From CAYGJN01 sp964350135 (GTDB taxonomy: Bacteria > Bdellovibrionota > Bacteriovoracia > Bacteriovoracales > Bacteriovoracaceae): a DNA stretch of 26,156 bases. The notes beneath the pieces were generated by a model. The model worked only from the letters and a program-made list of their open reading frames with translations. It was not told where the DNA came from and did no database searches. The stretch lies in contig CAYGJN010000023.1 of assembly GCA_964350135.1 (NCBI GenBank), positions 1-26,156 of the forward strand, given 5' to 3'. Made by a program: the position numbers and the translations under genes. Positions 1 through 8,121 of the stretch are shown piece after piece (the stretch's first letter is position 1; the number at the start of each line of letters is the position of its first letter).

Positions 1-1443
1 GCCGTTGAGCCGTCGCTATTAGTTTCTTTGCTTCCTGTAATTTTTCTTATTACCTTACTTATTTTTAATGTTCTTATTTTTAAAGATGATGCGTCTTATG
101 GTGCTAATCAGATTGCTTTATTAATAACTGGTTTTTTGGCCGCAAGTATTGGTCATTTTCATCTTAAAATTAATTATAAGCATATTGAAGAGAGTGCAAT
201 TAAATCAATAGGGCTTGCTATGCAAGCAATGATTATCTTATTAGTTGTTGGATCTTTAATAAGTCTTTGGATTATGTCAGGCATCGTTCCTACAATGATT
301 TATTACGGACTTAATATCATAACTCCTTCTGTCTTTTTACCTGTGACATGTATCGTATGTTCTATTGTTGCACTTGGAACAGGTTCATCTTGGTCAACAA
401 CAGGAACTGTCGGGATTGCTCTGATTGGTATTGGGCAAACTCTGGGGATCCCTGTGGGAATGGTTGCAGGGGCCATTATTTCAGGAGCCTATTTTGGAGA
501 TAAGATGTCTCCTTTATCAGATACAACTAATTTAGCACCTGCCATGGTAGGAACAGATCTTTTTACTCATATTCGCCATATGATGTACACCACAGTGCCA
601 GCTATCATTTTATCAATATTAGGATTTGCTATCTTGGGTATTTTTTATGGAAAATCCTCTGCTGCAACTGGCAATATTGAAGAAGTTATTTCTGTCATTG
701 AGGCCAATTTTAATGTGGGTCTCCATCTTTTTATAGCACCTGCCATTGTTCTTTTGATGGTTGCTAAAAAAATCCCTCCTCTTCCTGCTCTAACAATTGG
801 AGCTCTTTTGGGAGCGGTTTTTACAATCATTTTTCAACAAGACCTTCTTGTTAATTTAGGTGGAGGAGCTGAGCTTACTTTTCGTTCTGTTTATGAACAG
901 ATTGTTCGTGTTGGCTATGGTGGCTTTGTTATTAAAACAGATAATTCATTTATTGATTCACTCTTTAATCGTGGTGGAATGGCAAGTATGTTAAACACTG
1001 TTTGGCTTATCTTCTGTGCCATGCTTTTTGGTGGGATTATGGAATCAGTTGGCATGCTGGATAGAATTGCAAACTCAATACTAACAATGGTCAGTGGTGC
1101 TGGCTCATTGATAGGAGCAACCATAGGGACTTGTATCTTTTTTAATATGACAGCTAGTGATCAATACTTAGCTATTGTAGTTCCAGGAAGAATGTTTCGC
1201 TCTGCCTATCATAAGTATGGATTGCATCCAAAAAACCTCTCTCGTGCCCTAGAAGACTCTGGGACAGTAACCTCAGTGCTTGTACCATGGAATTCTGGTG
1301 GAGCTTATAATAGTGGAGTTTTGGGAGTCGCCACTTTAAGTTATCTGCCTTTTTGCTTTTTTAATATATTAAGCCCGTTGATATCCGTATTTTTGGCATC
1401 TATGAATATTACTATTGAGCGAATAAAGGCAGAGAAAGCTTGA
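1..1443 (+). CDS. nhaC: Na+/H+ antiporter, NhaC family (5' end outside window)
   Basis: Inner-membrane secondary transporter expected to exchange Na+ for H+, important for sodium tolerance and pH balance. The frame is open from base 1, nine codons before the first possible start (a TTG at 28), so the true start lies upstream. About 480 residues are visible and nearly all are hydrophobic membrane segments. The family signature is clear: a GTGSSWSTTGT stretch followed by AGAIISGAYFGDKMSPLSDT, then a second half with a matching helix (ASDQYLAIVVPGRMF) and a DSGTVTSVLVPWNSGGAY segment. These are typical of NhaC-type antiporters (IT superfamily). The stop is followed by a 95-base gap before a secreted-protein gene, with no obvious terminator. 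The family call is firm; the exact substrate (Na+/H+ versus malate/lactate exchange, as in MleN-like relatives) is less certain. Confidence 0.9.
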   Translation, partial: AVEPSLLVSLLPVIFLITLLIFNVLIFKDDASYGANQIALLITGFLAASIGHFHLKINYKHIEESAIKSIGLAMQAMIILLVVGSLISLWIMSGIVPTMIYYGLNIITPSVFLPVTCIVCSIVALGTGSSWSTTGTVGIALIGIGQTLGIPVGMVAGAIISGAYFGDKMSPLSDTTNLAPAMVGTDLFTHIRHMMYTTVPAIILSILGFAILGIFYGKSSAATGNIEEVISVIEANFNVGLHLFIAPAIVLLMVAKKIPPLPALTIGALLGAVFTIIFQQDLLVNLGGGAELTFRSVYEQIVRVGYGGFVIKTDNSFIDSLFNRGGMASMLNTVWLIFCAMLFGGIMESVGMLDRIANSILTMVSGAGSLIGATIGTCIFFNMTASDQYLAIVVPGRMFRSAYHKYGLHPKNLSRALEDSGTVTSVLVPWNSGGAYNSGVLGVATLSYLPFCFFNILSPLISVFLASMNITIERIKAEKA

Positions 1444-1538
1444 TTGTCTAATATTGAGCCGCGGGGCGTCGTTAAGCTGAGTTTCAATAATGTTAGACTG
1501 TGCTTACACGATTTAGCATTTAAACTCGAGGAGATGCC

Positions 1539-1970
1539 ATGAAAATTTTAACTTTAATTGCACTATTTGCTTCGTCTTTTGCAATGGCCGAAGTCAACCA
1601 TGAAACTAGTTTTCTTGTTAGCCAATTTACAGGTAATGGAAATAAAATATTTTATAACTGCGATATTGTAGAAGACTTCACAGAAGATGTTTTAGAAAAA
1701 ATGGGCGCTTATGATATTCGCGTTCGTTGCTCTGGTGGACTTGATGATTTCTTTTCAACAAACGCGTTTGTAAGAGCAAGTTTTTCAACAAACTCAGAAG
1801 ATGTCGAAATGGCTGCTGTTGAGCTTAAAGACAGAAAAAATTGTCACCTTGCTCATGAAACATTTAGAGGATTAAGAGATTCTTTTGTTCTTGAAAATGT
1901 AGACACTCATAATAGCTGTAACTTTAGACCTAGCGGTAGATACAAGATTACTTTTTCTGTACTTAAATAG
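1539..1970 (+). CDS. Small secreted protein of unknown function
   Basis: 143-residue exported protein that I do not recognise. The start has a clear GAGGAG Shine-Dalgarno six bases upstream and opens with a textbook signal peptide (MKILTLIALFASSFAMA, cleavage likely after AMA), so the mature protein of about 126 residues is probably periplasmic or exported. Four cysteines remain in the mature part (YNCD, VRCSGG, KNCH, NSCN), which suggests two disulfides and an oxidising compartment. No transmembrane segment follows the signal peptide. A GC-rich hairpin lies nine bases after the stop, just before the next gene's start. Compact, predicted alpha/beta domain; no function inferred. Confidence 0.75.
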   Translation: MKILTLIALFASSFAMAEVNHETSFLVSQFTGNGNKIFYNCDIVEDFTEDVLEKMGAYDIRVRCSGGLDDFFSTNAFVRASFSTNSEDVEMAAVELKDRKNCHLAHETFRGLRDSFVLENVDTHNSCNFRPSGRYKITFSVLK

Positions 1971-1979
1971 ATAACTCCA

Positions 1980-1997
1980 GGGGAGCGCAAGCTCCCC
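1980..1997 (+). promoter_or_regulatory. GNRA-capped hairpin directly upstream of the lipoprotein start
   Basis: A perfect 7-bp stem GGGGAGC/GCTCCCC closes a GCAA tetraloop (GNRA type). It begins nine bases after one stop codon and ends seven bases before the ATG at 2005. No T-run follows, so it is not a standard intrinsic terminator. The only purine-rich Shine-Dalgarno-like bases (GGGGAG) are locked in the stem and lie about 20 bases from the ATG. It may end or stabilise the upstream mRNA, or restrain translation of the downstream gene. Confidence 0.6.
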
Positions 1998-2004
1998 ACA
2001 TATC

Positions 2005-3351
2005 ATGAAAAATTTCTTATCAATTTTATTATCACTATTATTTATATCTTGTGGAACACAAACAAGTGTTAAAAGCTTTAGGCGTTATCTTAGAGAGGTT
2101 GATTCAACTCATAGAGGGCTTGCAGTTTTTAATGAAGATAATAAGATAGAAGGAATAACCCCTTTCTACACTTATCTATCTAGAAGTACTGAAAATAAGT
2201 TCTACTATAAAGAAAACGGCAAGCGAATCAAAATACATTTTTCATGTGAGCTTGTAGATGATCGGAGTAAACAAAGTTTAGAGAATTGCGACACACCACT
2301 TGTTATAAACAACAAGGGCCCTCTTGGAAAGTATGCTCCAAGAAAAAGGCTTGTGATTCTTCCTCCTCCTACTGAAGATTTAAAGCTTGCACGATCTATA
2401 ATGTATTTGTTTGAAGAAAATTCTCAAACTAGAGAATATCAAATAATTCCTTATAAAAAGTATCGCTATAAACTGCAATTACATTTGCTCTCTGCTGAAA
2501 AAATAAAGCCATATGCTGAGAATAGTCCTAAAATTTTAAATTCTTTTTTAGAAGAAATTAAAGCTGATTATTTCCTTATGTTTGAACGAGTAAAAGATAG
2601 CAAAGAGGTTACTCCTGTTGTTTACGATAGCTACTCGAAAAAAATTGCAAAAAAAATGAAACCTATTAAAGTGCAAGAAGAAAGTTTTGAAGGGAATAGC
2701 TTTGGGGCCTTTTTGATTAAAAATATTCACCTTCTTCCAAACTCATTTGCCTTAAATTATTTTTTTCAAGGAAGAGTAGAGGGGACGAAGACTATTGGTG
2801 TTAATGAAGAGCCTTTTGAAAGTGCCAAAGATGAAATTGGGGACCACCCAAATGCGATTCCAAAATATTTCCCTCTTTTTTCAATTGAAGATGTTCCTCA
2901 TCCTTTTCATTTTAGAAGATATGATATGCAGCTCAGAGGTGCTCCCTCTTTGAATGCATTTTCATTTTCTTATTCTAATGAAATTACTCCAGGACGCCAG
3001 TTTTCCATGCAAGCTCAAGGCTATGGTGTGTTCTATAATGGTGCTCTCGATTTTATTCATCCACTAGGAACAACATCATTTGGGGCAGGTATAGGTTATG
3101 GTTATTTAAAAGGTACAGATAATTTTGGATCGAATGTTTCAGGTGGGACATTTTTTACTCGCCTTAGTTACTCTCATATTGTTTTTTTCAACAAAAGACT
3201 CTACTCACAACTTGGTGTTAATCAATATAGTCTCCCTGAAGATATATTTGGTAATGATGAAATCCGAGTTGATAATTATAAAGAGTTTTATTTTTCCCTT
3301 GGATACTACCTCCCTGAGTTAAAAGAGATCTTTAGCTTGGGTTCACTGTAG
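2005..3351 (+). CDS. Large lipoprotein of unknown function with beta-rich C-terminus
   Basis: 448 residues beginning MKNFLSILLSLLFISCGTQ, a lipoprotein signal with the acylated cysteine at residue 16 (FISC lipobox). The protein is therefore expected to be anchored to a membrane facing the periplasm. Residues ~30-270 are mixed alpha/beta with no motif I recognise. The last ~150 residues alternate glycine/aromatic amphipathic stretches (for example SFGAGIGYGYLKG, LSYSHIVFF, FYFSLGYYL), as in outer-membrane beta strands, so a small barrel or outer-membrane association is possible (inference). No Shine-Dalgarno is visible between the preceding hairpin and the ATG, but the lipobox fixes this start. 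The next gene follows after 72 bases. Confidence 0.75.
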   Translation: MKNFLSILLSLLFISCGTQTSVKSFRRYLREVDSTHRGLAVFNEDNKIEGITPFYTYLSRSTENKFYYKENGKRIKIHFSCELVDDRSKQSLENCDTPLVINNKGPLGKYAPRKRLVILPPPTEDLKLARSIMYLFEENSQTREYQIIPYKKYRYKLQLHLLSAEKIKPYAENSPKILNSFLEEIKADYFLMFERVKDSKEVTPVVYDSYSKKIAKKMKPIKVQEESFEGNSFGAFLIKNIHLLPNSFALNYFFQGRVEGTKTIGVNEEPFESAKDEIGDHPNAIPKYFPLFSIEDVPHPFHFRRYDMQLRGAPSLNAFSFSYSNEITPGRQFSMQAQGYGVFYNGALDFIHPLGTTSFGAGIGYGYLKGTDNFGSNVSGGTFFTRLSYSHIVFFNKRLYSQLGVNQYSLPEDIFGNDEIRVDNYKEFYFSLGYYLPELKEIFSLGSL

Positions 3352-3423
3352 CTTTTAACTCGGTTATTGTTCATTTCTAAAGTTTCTTCCATAAATTGAC
3401 GAACTCAGGCTCAGAGAGGAGTT

Positions 3424-4344
3424 ATGAGATTTTTTATTATTCTAAGCTTTATGTTTATATCAGGTTTTAGCTTTGCTGGAAAAGTAGATATTCTAGTCAT
3501 GGGAGACTCTTGGTCTTCCTTTATGTGCTACTTTAATAGCTTTGAAAGAGTACTCTTAAAAGAGGGTTATAGAGAAAGAAATAAACATTCTAGAAGATCT
3601 GTTTTTCGTAAGAAAAAGCTAAACCATAAAGTAGGAATTAAAGGTTGCCACTATACGACTAAGTTAGGCGCTGAAACAAAAAACTTTCTAGCAGGAAAAA
3701 GAAAAAAAAGAGTCTTAAAACTTTTAAAAAAATATGAATCAATTAAAGTTGTTTTTTTTAGTATTGGCGGAAATGACCTCATTGATCATTGGAAGGCCGA
3801 TATGTCTCCCAATGAAGAATATGAACTCTATGAATCTTCATTTATCAGATTAAAAGAAGTTGTAGCTTATATAAAAGCAGCACGTCCTGATGTGAAAATT
3901 ATAATTAGTGGTTACGATTATCCTAATTTTTCAGTTTTTAATAGATGGATAAATTTTAAAGGAACATACGAAAAGATTGGAAAGCCTGAAACAAAAAGAA
4001 TTAATCAAACTGTCGTAGATTATTCAAGGCATATCAGTCGAATCAATGAAATTGAAGGTGTTGAATATATTCAACATTATGGTCTTATGCAATATCATTT
4101 AGGGAATCTTGAAAGAGGTCTAGAGGAAGGAAGAACCCTTGAGCCAGAAGAGATTTCTCCGCCTTATGACCCAGGCCAGATAGGTGGAGATATAGAACTA
4201 GAGTCTGATATTAGATCATTTTCACGGTTTCCATTGGTTTATCAAGACAATTATCATCTTTCACGTTTCGGTTTTAAAAAAATGGTTGAACATGTAATGG
4301 ACAATTATCTAAGAAGCTGGATCGATGAGGCCTTAAGTCAATAA
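3424..4344 (+). CDS. Secreted SGNH/GDSL-type hydrolase
   Basis: 306-residue exported esterase/acylhydrolase-like enzyme. A signal peptide (MRFFIILSFMFISGFSFAG) is followed at once by block I, VMGDSW, with the nucleophile Ser29. Block III is IGGNDL (Asn117 for the oxyanion hole). Block V is DNYHLS near the C-terminus, giving Asp275 and His278. The full Ser-Asp-His triad is present, so the protein is probably active. SGNH enzymes act on carbohydrate esters, lipids or peptidoglycan O-acetyl groups; the substrate cannot be read here. Predicted location is the periplasm or outside the cell, where a predator could use it on envelope polymers (inference). AGAGAGGAG lies four bases before the ATG. 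Confidence 0.85.
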   Translation: MRFFIILSFMFISGFSFAGKVDILVMGDSWSSFMCYFNSFERVLLKEGYRERNKHSRRSVFRKKKLNHKVGIKGCHYTTKLGAETKNFLAGKRKKRVLKLLKKYESIKVVFFSIGGNDLIDHWKADMSPNEEYELYESSFIRLKEVVAYIKAARPDVKIIISGYDYPNFSVFNRWINFKGTYEKIGKPETKRINQTVVDYSRHISRINEIEGVEYIQHYGLMQYHLGNLERGLEEGRTLEPEEISPPYDPGQIGGDIELESDIRSFSRFPLVYQDNYHLSRFGFKKMVEHVMDNYLRSWIDEALSQ

Positions 4345-4377
4345 ATCCTTTAAAATAATATCAAGCAAAGGATTTGT

Positions 4378-4668
4378 ATGAAATATTTTGTATCTCTACT
4401 GGGTTTAATACTTGTTGGCTTAATTGTTTGGGCCTTCCAAGGACCTACTGCCTTTTTTGAAAGTTTTGATATTATTGAATCGGTACGCTGGGGTTGGGTC
4501 ACTTTATATGATCTCTATATGGGGCTTATTCTAATTGGCTGTCTTATCCATTATAATCATAAGAGTTGGAAGATAACTTTAGGTTGGACTATCCCTTCAT
4601 TTTTCTTGGGTAATATTGTTGGAGCAGCCTATATCGTTTGGTTAGTTTCCAAAAAACGTTCTTCCTAG
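4378..4668 (+). CDS. Small integral membrane protein (DUF1475/DUF2834-like)
   Basis: 96 residues with three hydrophobic helices: residues ~4-20, ~43-58 (YDLYMGLILIGCLIHY) and ~67-90. AAAGGA lies six bases upstream of the ATG. The pattern WGWVTLYDLY...GCLIHY...W...GNIVGAAYIVWL resembles short membrane proteins grouped as DUF1475 or DUF2834. I recall this only from general appearance, so the family is tentative and the function unknown. It follows the SGNH hydrolase by 33 bases and may be cotranscribed. A long hairpin lies beyond the stop. Confidence 0.7.
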   Translation: MKYFVSLLGLILVGLIVWAFQGPTAFFESFDIIESVRWGWVTLYDLYMGLILIGCLIHYNHKSWKITLGWTIPSFFLGNIVGAAYIVWLVSKKRSS

Positions 4669-4733
4669 TACTAATAAGAAAGGATTCGTTTTATTTAATT
4701 ATTAAAAATCTAAAGGAGATATTTTAAAGGTGA

Positions 4734-4766
4734 TTTGCCTGATATCTATCAATAGAATCAGGCAAA
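4734..4766. terminator. Long hairpin between convergent genes
   Basis: A 10-bp stem TTTGCCTGAT/ATCAGGCAAA continues, after one bulged A, into a 4-bp stem TCTA/TAGA with a TCAA loop. It sits between the 3' ends of convergent genes, so a bidirectional terminator or 3' protecting structure is likely. Neither strand shows a clean T-run after it, so Rho-independent activity is uncertain. Confidence 0.55.
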
Positions 4767-4787
4767 CCAGAGGTGGGTGAGAGGTGG

Positions 4788-5873
4788 TTATTGGAGGATT
4801 GTGATATTGAAAATACGCGCTTTTCCAAACTCAGAGATAAACTGAATTGACTCTACATAATCTTCAATAGTGACATAGTAAGAAGGATCTCTTCCTGGTA
4901 CATAAATTGTTCCTTTTATATCACCGTTTACAACTACATTAAATTTAGCGTCTCTTCGAACTCCTTCAGCTGAAATTACAAGTTTTTTAATATAACGTGG
5001 ATGTCTTAAGCTAAGGGTTTTTGGATTTTTAAGACTCACTGTCATTCTTCCACTATAAATTGTATTGCTTTTGCTCTTATATGAATGTCCGTTTCCAAAG
5101 CTAAACTTAGGTCTGATTGGAGCGCAAGTATTTTGAATAGCTGAAGTTGCATCATGATAAGCAATCTGAACCATCTGTTTGTTAGAATAAATTGGTGTGT
5201 TTGTATTATTATGCTCATCAAGCATTAAGTTTACATCCTCAAGGGCATTAATATTACATGCATAAAGCTCAGCAAACATAGAGTCAGCTAAATCGATTGC
5301 AGAGTAATGGCTTGAGACTTCAAGGGCCTTAAGCAAAAGTTCTGAAGATCCTTTCGGATAAATTAGAGCTGGCGTTGTAATAGCAAACTCATCTAGAATC
5401 AGTTTAGTTTGTCTATATGAGAATTGAACATAGAGTCTTTCAAGGTCTTCAATATTCTTTTTGCAGTAACGACAATTATAACTGTAAAAACGTGAATCAA
5501 GGTCTCTTATAACATTTTGTACAAAGTCGTAGTATTTATCGAGAAAAAGTGCAATTTGACGATTTTGTTTACTAGAGCCATCAATATGTACTTGCAAGAG
5601 TTCTGATAACTCAATTCCTCTTGTTAGTGATTTATAAGTTATAGAGGACACATCATCCTGTTGAGTTCCTGCTGCGCTTACAAGGCCGTTATGCAGTTTT
5701 GCTACAGCTTGTTCATGCTGGCCAGAGCTGTAAAGAAAAGTTGCGTCTCTTTGAACTCTTTCAAGCCTTTGGGAAATATCATTGCACCACTCTAGAAAAC
5801 TTCTTGTTTGACCCGCATGTGCAAAAGTCTGGCCTAGAAGTGTGAATGCCAAAACTAAAATTAAATTTTTCAT
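4788..5873 (-). CDS. Secreted protein A: helical N-terminal domain plus C-terminal beta domain
   Basis: 361-residue exported protein. The frame is open back to 5951, but the start at 5873 is preferred: it has AAGGAG six bases upstream and gives a clean signal peptide (MKNLILVLAFTLLGQTFAHAG). Mature residues ~25-240 are helical. They match secreted protein B (8118-8999) in the same order: EWC near the N-terminus, TYKSLTRGI versus TFRSLERGI, a DLDxxF/Y segment, and IYSN versus IYAN before a terminal cysteine. A CRYC pair (CxxC) occurs mid-protein. The last ~105 residues are a separate, strand-rich domain that B lacks. Function unknown; the paralogy and the shared locus with a TIGR02147 regulator are the useful facts. 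Confidence 0.75.
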   Translation of the reverse strand: MKNLILVLAFTLLGQTFAHAGQTRSFLEWCNDISQRLERVQRDATFLYSSGQHEQAVAKLHNGLVSAAGTQQDDVSSITYKSLTRGIELSELLQVHIDGSSKQNRQIALFLDKYYDFVQNVIRDLDSRFYSYNCRYCKKNIEDLERLYVQFSYRQTKLILDEFAITTPALIYPKGSSELLLKALEVSSHYSAIDLADSMFAELYACNINALEDVNLMLDEHNNTNTPIYSNKQMVQIAYHDATSAIQNTCAPIRPKFSFGNGHSYKSKSNTIYSGRMTVSLKNPKTLSLRHPRYIKKLVISAEGVRRDAKFNVVVNGDIKGTIYVPGRDPSYYVTIEDYVESIQFISEFGKARIFNITILQ

Positions 5874-5922
5874 ATTTTCTCCTTTAAAGAGCTTTTGGCT
5901 CCAAGCTTTACTAACTGAGGAG

Positions 5923-5951
5923 AAAATAATTGATGCAAACTTTTTTTTCAA
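5923..5951 (-). promoter_or_regulatory. Candidate promoter of secreted protein A
   Basis: On the minus strand TTGAAA (5951-5946) is separated by exactly 17 bases from TATTTT (5928-5923), 50 bases upstream of the ATG at 5873. The predicted transcript would start near 5916, after the longer open frame's start at 5951, which supports the shorter start. A small GAGC/GCTC hairpin lies in the leader before the Shine-Dalgarno. Confidence 0.4.
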
Positions 5952-6016
5952 TAAAATATAGACTAGATCCCTTTTAGTGCTGACTTTAAGTTGTCATAGA
6001 GAAGAATCTTCACTTT

Positions 6017-7009
6017 TTAATGAGTGCGAAGAAGAAGAATTCCATAGCTTTTAGAGCTAAGTCCTTGAAATGGTTTTGTTGAAACATCAAATGGGTAGCG
6101 AAGTCTAATATAGTAAGTATTGATTTGTTTGCTGACAGGGATAAGATTTTTGAGATCTGGGGATAAGAAATAGGACTCAAGTGGTTTTAAACTTTTTATC
6201 TGAGCTCTAGAAATAGCAGGAGAAGGGTTTGTTTTAACACTGGTGTTGAGAAGGTGAAAAAGACTAGGTTCCTTTAGGGCATAATTATTTCTATTTATAA
6301 CCCTTGCTAATGAAAAGCCAATAACTGAGTTTATAAAACTAGAACAAACTGAAGAGTGATTTTTTTGAGCTCTTAAAAAACTATCAACGACTGCTATTCC
6401 CTTATTGTTTTTTGAAGCGCTAGAGATATTAGAAAGAAAGCTTTTGTCACTGCAAAGTTTAGATAAATAGCTCATATATAGGCTATGCCCGCCATACAAG
6501 TTAAGACTATGAGAAGAATGATAGTCTTCTAAAAAACTAAAATGTGAGCTTTCAAAAAAAGATCTGATTTGTCTGAAGTTCATATCTCCATACAAAGTAG
6601 AAGCAAAGTACTCTGCAAGACCCTCCTCTAGCCAATCAGGTTGATCACCTGAAATCTTCCAATAGTATAAATGAAAAATCTCATGGGCCAGTAGTCGTGG
6701 TAATTGTTGGTGAAGAGTATTCGCGTTTTTAACTTTGAGAACTAGTTGATCATTATTCAATTGAGGCTTTAGAGCAATTGCATCTCTTGATAGCTCTGCT
6801 GAAAAAATAATCTTAATATTATTTTTTTCAGTAATTTGTGAATACTCAAAAGAGATTTTATGAAGCGCTGGAAGAATCTTATCTGTAATCTCAGTCTCTA
6901 GTTTATTGAGGTAGTTCTTCAAGGGAGGTCTTTTTAAGGATGTAGTATCCCATTGGATTTGCGCGGAAAATCCAGTACTTAAGGTCAAAAAGAGCAGAAT
7001 AAGCTTCAA
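6017..7009 (-). CDS. Secreted HExxH zinc metallopeptidase-like protein
   Basis: 330 residues with a short signal peptide (MKLILLFLTLSTGFSAQ), then a gluzincin-type active site: HEIFH at 109-113 (zinc ligands His109 and His113, catalytic Glu110), followed by PDWLEEGLAEYF at 124-135. That segment supplies the third ligand (Glu129 or Glu133). The HExxH...WLxEGLAEYF pattern is that of the peptidase-MA-like group. The start is a TTG at 7009 with TAAGGA nine bases upstream; an in-frame TGA two codons before it excludes any earlier start. About 200 residues after the motif are helical without a recognised domain. Expected in the periplasm or exported. It lies 143 bases upstream of, and on the same strand as, secreted protein A, and diverges from the TIGR02147 regulator. 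Substrate unknown. Confidence 0.75.
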   Translation of the reverse strand: MKLILLFLTLSTGFSAQIQWDTTSLKRPPLKNYLNKLETEITDKILPALHKISFEYSQITEKNNIKIIFSAELSRDAIALKPQLNNDQLVLKVKNANTLHQQLPRLLAHEIFHLYYWKISGDQPDWLEEGLAEYFASTLYGDMNFRQIRSFFESSHFSFLEDYHSSHSLNLYGGHSLYMSYLSKLCSDKSFLSNISSASKNNKGIAVVDSFLRAQKNHSSVCSSFINSVIGFSLARVINRNNYALKEPSLFHLLNTSVKTNPSPAISRAQIKSLKPLESYFLSPDLKNLIPVSKQINTYYIRLRYPFDVSTKPFQGLSSKSYGILLLRTH

Positions 7010-7191
7010 GATTCACTATCCTTATAAGGTTACAGTCTTATTAATGCCACGGAGACAGGTTCTAGTACAGCTGACTAAAGCTTATCTTGTAATTTTTATA
7101 TGTGCTGACTAGAAATCAGCGTATTTTGAAAAAAAACTTTAGTTATTTTTCGTATCGCCTTATAAATGGTTCATAAATTTAAAAGGTATTC

Positions 7192-8121
7192 ATGTTAGAG
7201 ACAAGTAACGAAACAAATTTAGAACAAATAGAAAAGTCACAGATTAGTGACTTTAGAAGACCAGAGGTCTTTAGCTACACAAACTACAGATCCTTTTTAA
7301 GAGATTCCTATGAATATCTTTCGCCTAAACCTCCCGCGTTTAGTGAGACTGCCTTTATTAGAAAAGCTGGTTATGGGGCCAATAGCAGAGGTTACTTAAG
7401 TCTTTTGATAAAAGGTAAGAGAAATCTCTCTTCAAAGAAGATTTTAGGCTTTGCTCATGCTCTTAAACTGAATGAAAAAGAAACGGGATATTTTGAAAGC
7501 CTTGTACTTTTTAATCAGGCAAAGAGCGATCAGGATCAATCCTATTATTTCTCAAAACTTTCAAAGGCCATAAAGGGTAAGCGTTCTTATGCTTATGAGG
7601 TTTTAAAATCTCAATATAATTATTACTCAAAATGGTATCTAGTGGCTATTAGAGAACTTGTTGTACTTGAAGGCTTTGTAGAAGATCCCGCTTGGATAAG
7701 AAGAGCTTTAAAGTCTGATGTTTCAAAAAAGGAAATTTCTGAAGCTCTAGAAGATCTTTTAAGGTTAGAGCTTATTACCCGCAATGAACAAGGTCGTCTT
7801 ATTCAAACAACATCGCTTACACGGTTTAGTGATAATGCTGATAATTTTAAAGCGGTATTAAATATTCAAAGACAATTTTTAGAAAAATCTAAAGAGTCCC
7901 TTGAGGATGATTATGAAAAAAGAAGCGCTAGTAGCGTAGTGCTTGCCATCAAAAAGGAAGATTTTTCAAAAATCAGAGAAGATATTGCTGCCTTTAGATC
8001 ACAGATTCTTAAAAAATATGCCATTGAGGATAAAGAACTTGATGATGTAGTGGCCTTAAATATTCAATTTTTTCATTTAACAGATTCAACTCAAACAGAA
8101 ATAACAAGGATAAAGCAATGA
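7192..8121 (+). CDS. TIGR02147/DUF4423-family probable transcriptional regulator
   Basis: 309-residue cytoplasmic protein without signal peptide. Residues ~27-105 hold the TIGR02147 N-terminal pattern (YTNYRSFLRDSYEYL, then SRGYLSLLIKGKRNLS and a helical stretch), resembling a helix-turn-helix region. Residues ~130-290 carry the DUF4423 core (YYSKWYLVAIRELV, then EALEDLLRLELI). The family is known for large expansions in Fibrobacter and Bdellovibrio-type bacteria and is believed to be regulatory; its ligands are undefined. An AAAAGG Shine-Dalgarno precedes the ATG. Its stop overlaps the next start in an ATGA, so it is translationally coupled to a secreted protein. This suggests it controls that gene and perhaps its neighbours. 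The 182-base divergent region upstream contains repeated GCTGACTA motifs at 7070 and 7104, possible operator pieces. Confidence 0.85.
   Translation: MLETSNETNLEQIEKSQISDFRRPEVFSYTNYRSFLRDSYEYLSPKPPAFSETAFIRKAGYGANSRGYLSLLIKGKRNLSSKKILGFAHALKLNEKETGYFESLVLFNQAKSDQDQSYYFSKLSKAIKGKRSYAYEVLKSQYNYYSKWYLVAIRELVVLEGFVEDPAWIRRALKSDVSKKEISEALEDLLRLELITRNEQGRLIQTTSLTRFSDNADNFKAVLNIQRQFLEKSKESLEDDYEKRSASSVVLAIKKEDFSKIREDIAAFRSQILKKYAIEDKELDDVVALNIQFFHLTDSTQTEITRIKQ

Noticed and set aside
5874..5951. N-terminal extension of secreted protein A
   Set aside because: The upstream TTG has no Shine-Dalgarno, overlaps a likely -35 box, and would bury a clean signal peptide that starts at 5873.
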